From an uncultured Chlorobiaceae bacterium (GTDB lineage: Bacteria; Bacteroidota; Chlorobiia; Chlorobiales; Chlorobiaceae): a stretch of DNA of 15,007 nt. How positions within the stretch are numbered: the stretch's first letter is position 1; every line of letters starts with the position of its first letter. The notes below the pieces were generated by a model. The model made no database searches, was not told the origin of the DNA, and worked only from the letters and a program-made list of their open reading frames with translations. The position numbers were made by a program, and so were the translations under genes. Location: NCBI GenBank assembly GCA_903917955.1, contig CAIXCO010000204.1:1-15007 (forward strand), written 5' to 3'. Positions 14,271 through 15,007 of the stretch are shown piece after piece.

Positions 14271-15007
14271 AGCATCCTCAATCTTGCCCTGACGGCTTCG
14301 CCGTGAGCCTGAAGCCCTTCACGATCAGCAAAAGCAGCAATTTTTTCTCCACAACGAAGCATCTGCTGTTTTGAATAGGAGATGATTGAGGTGTGCTTGA
14401 CAAAGTCGCGCACCGAAAGCGGTGAAAAAAACCGTGCCGTGCCATTGGTTGGCAATGTATGATTTGGCCCGGCAAAATAGTCGCCGACAGTTTCGCAGGA
14501 GTAGCCACCCATAAAAATGGCGCCGGCATGATGGATATCCTGCAAAATCTCCCACGGATGTTCAACGTGCAGTTCGAGATGCTCAGGGGCAATCATGTCG
14601 GAGACAGTACACGCCTCTTCAAGTGAATCAACAAGTACAATGGCTCCATTATGCTGGAGCGAAGAGGCAATAATGTCACGACGAAGCATTGCTGGCAGGC
14701 GCGCCTCCGCACACTCCCTTACAGCCTGAGCCAACGATTCTGAGGGAGTGATGAGCACCGCCGATGCATCAGCATCATGCTCTGCCTGGGCAAACATGTC
14801 AAACACAATAAACTCCGGATTGGCCGATGCATCAGCAATGACAACCACCTCGGAGGGGCCCGCTATACTGTCGATAGCAACGTGGCCGAAGAGCTGCTTT
14901 TTGGCCAGCGCCACATATTTATTACCCGGGCCGGTGATGATGTCAACCTTCGAAATGGTTTCGGTACCATAGCCAAAAGCCGCGATTGCCTGGGCTCCGC
15001 CAAGTTT
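14267..15007 (-). CDS. hisD: Histidinol dehydrogenase, N-terminal part outside window
   Basis: HisD performs the last two steps of histidine synthesis, oxidising L-histidinol to L-histidine with two NAD+ and a zinc ion. The window holds the last 246 residues of a protein usually about 430 long; the frame continues past 15007 in register. The visible part starts at LGGAQAIAAFGYGTE and includes ITGPGNKYV and IAGPSEVVVIAD. The zinc ligands are in QAEHDAD (Gln, His), VGDYFAGPNHTLP (Asp) and LQAHGEAV (His), and the catalytic Glu-His pair is in PEHLELH. An internal GTG at 14914 is not the start. Its stop overlaps the queA start by four bases. No other his gene is visible. Confidence 0.96.
   Translation of the reverse strand, partial: KLGGAQAIAAFGYGTETISKVDIITGPGNKYVALAKKQLFGHVAIDSIAGPSEVVVIADASANPEFIVFDMFAQAEHDADASAVLITPSESLAQAVRECAEARLPAMLRRDIIASSLQHNGAIVLVDSLEEACTVSDMIAPEHLELHVEHPWEILQDIHHAGAIFMGGYSCETVGDYFAGPNHTLPTNGTARFFSPLSVRDFVKHTSIISYSKQQMLRCGEKIAAFADREGLQAHGEAVRARLRML

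Overview
The window looks like ordinary chromosomal core from a green sulfur bacterium (Chlorobiaceae, such as Chlorobium, Pelodictyon or Prosthecochloris). That placement is an inference. It rests on an AcnB-type aconitase (used by this group in the reductive TCA cycle), an archaeal/chlamydial-type pyruvoyl arginine decarboxylase next to nadB, roughly 50% GC, and mixed use of Shine-Dalgarno sites (clear before pdaD, tyrS, queA and acnB, absent before nadB, nadE and murA). I see no insertion sequence, phage gene, CRISPR array or integrase.

Layout. Bases 14-5459 are a rightward run: a GlcD-like FAD-linked oxidase, smpB, tyrS, then after an 81-bp gap with a promoter candidate, pdaD and nadB. 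nadE reads leftward and ends 3 bp from the nadB stop. It lies downstream of a leftward gene for an exported coiled-coil protein with a degenerate LytM domain (EnvC-like). Across a divergent 234-bp gap, murA reads right and is followed by a four-gene tRNA array, Ile(CAT)-Glu(CTC)-Arg(ACG)-Gln(CTG), with a promoter candidate and a strong terminator. From 10019 to the end every gene reads left: a small Ala/Pro-repeat lipoprotein with its own terminator, acnB with a two-hairpin 3' end, and hisD-queA (hisD cut by the window edge), whose stop and start overlap as ATGA.

Functions. Translation and its quality control are represented by SmpB, TyrRS, four tRNAs and QueA (queuosine in tRNA). NAD synthesis is represented by NadB (first de novo step) and NadE (last step). 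Cell-envelope work falls to MurA, the EnvC-like protein and the lipoprotein. AcnB serves central carbon flow, PdaD polyamine precursor synthesis and HisD histidine synthesis. The genes do not form one functional system.

I found no convincing undescribed multi-gene system. The parts most worth a second look are small: the LytM domain with lost zinc and catalytic residues beside nine exact-period 5-residue repeats, the lipoprotein tail built from a duplicated 36-bp unit, RNA hairpins whose G-U pairs show which strand they act on, a QueA with an altered conserved motif, and a tRNA-Glu with a G1-U72 wobble.
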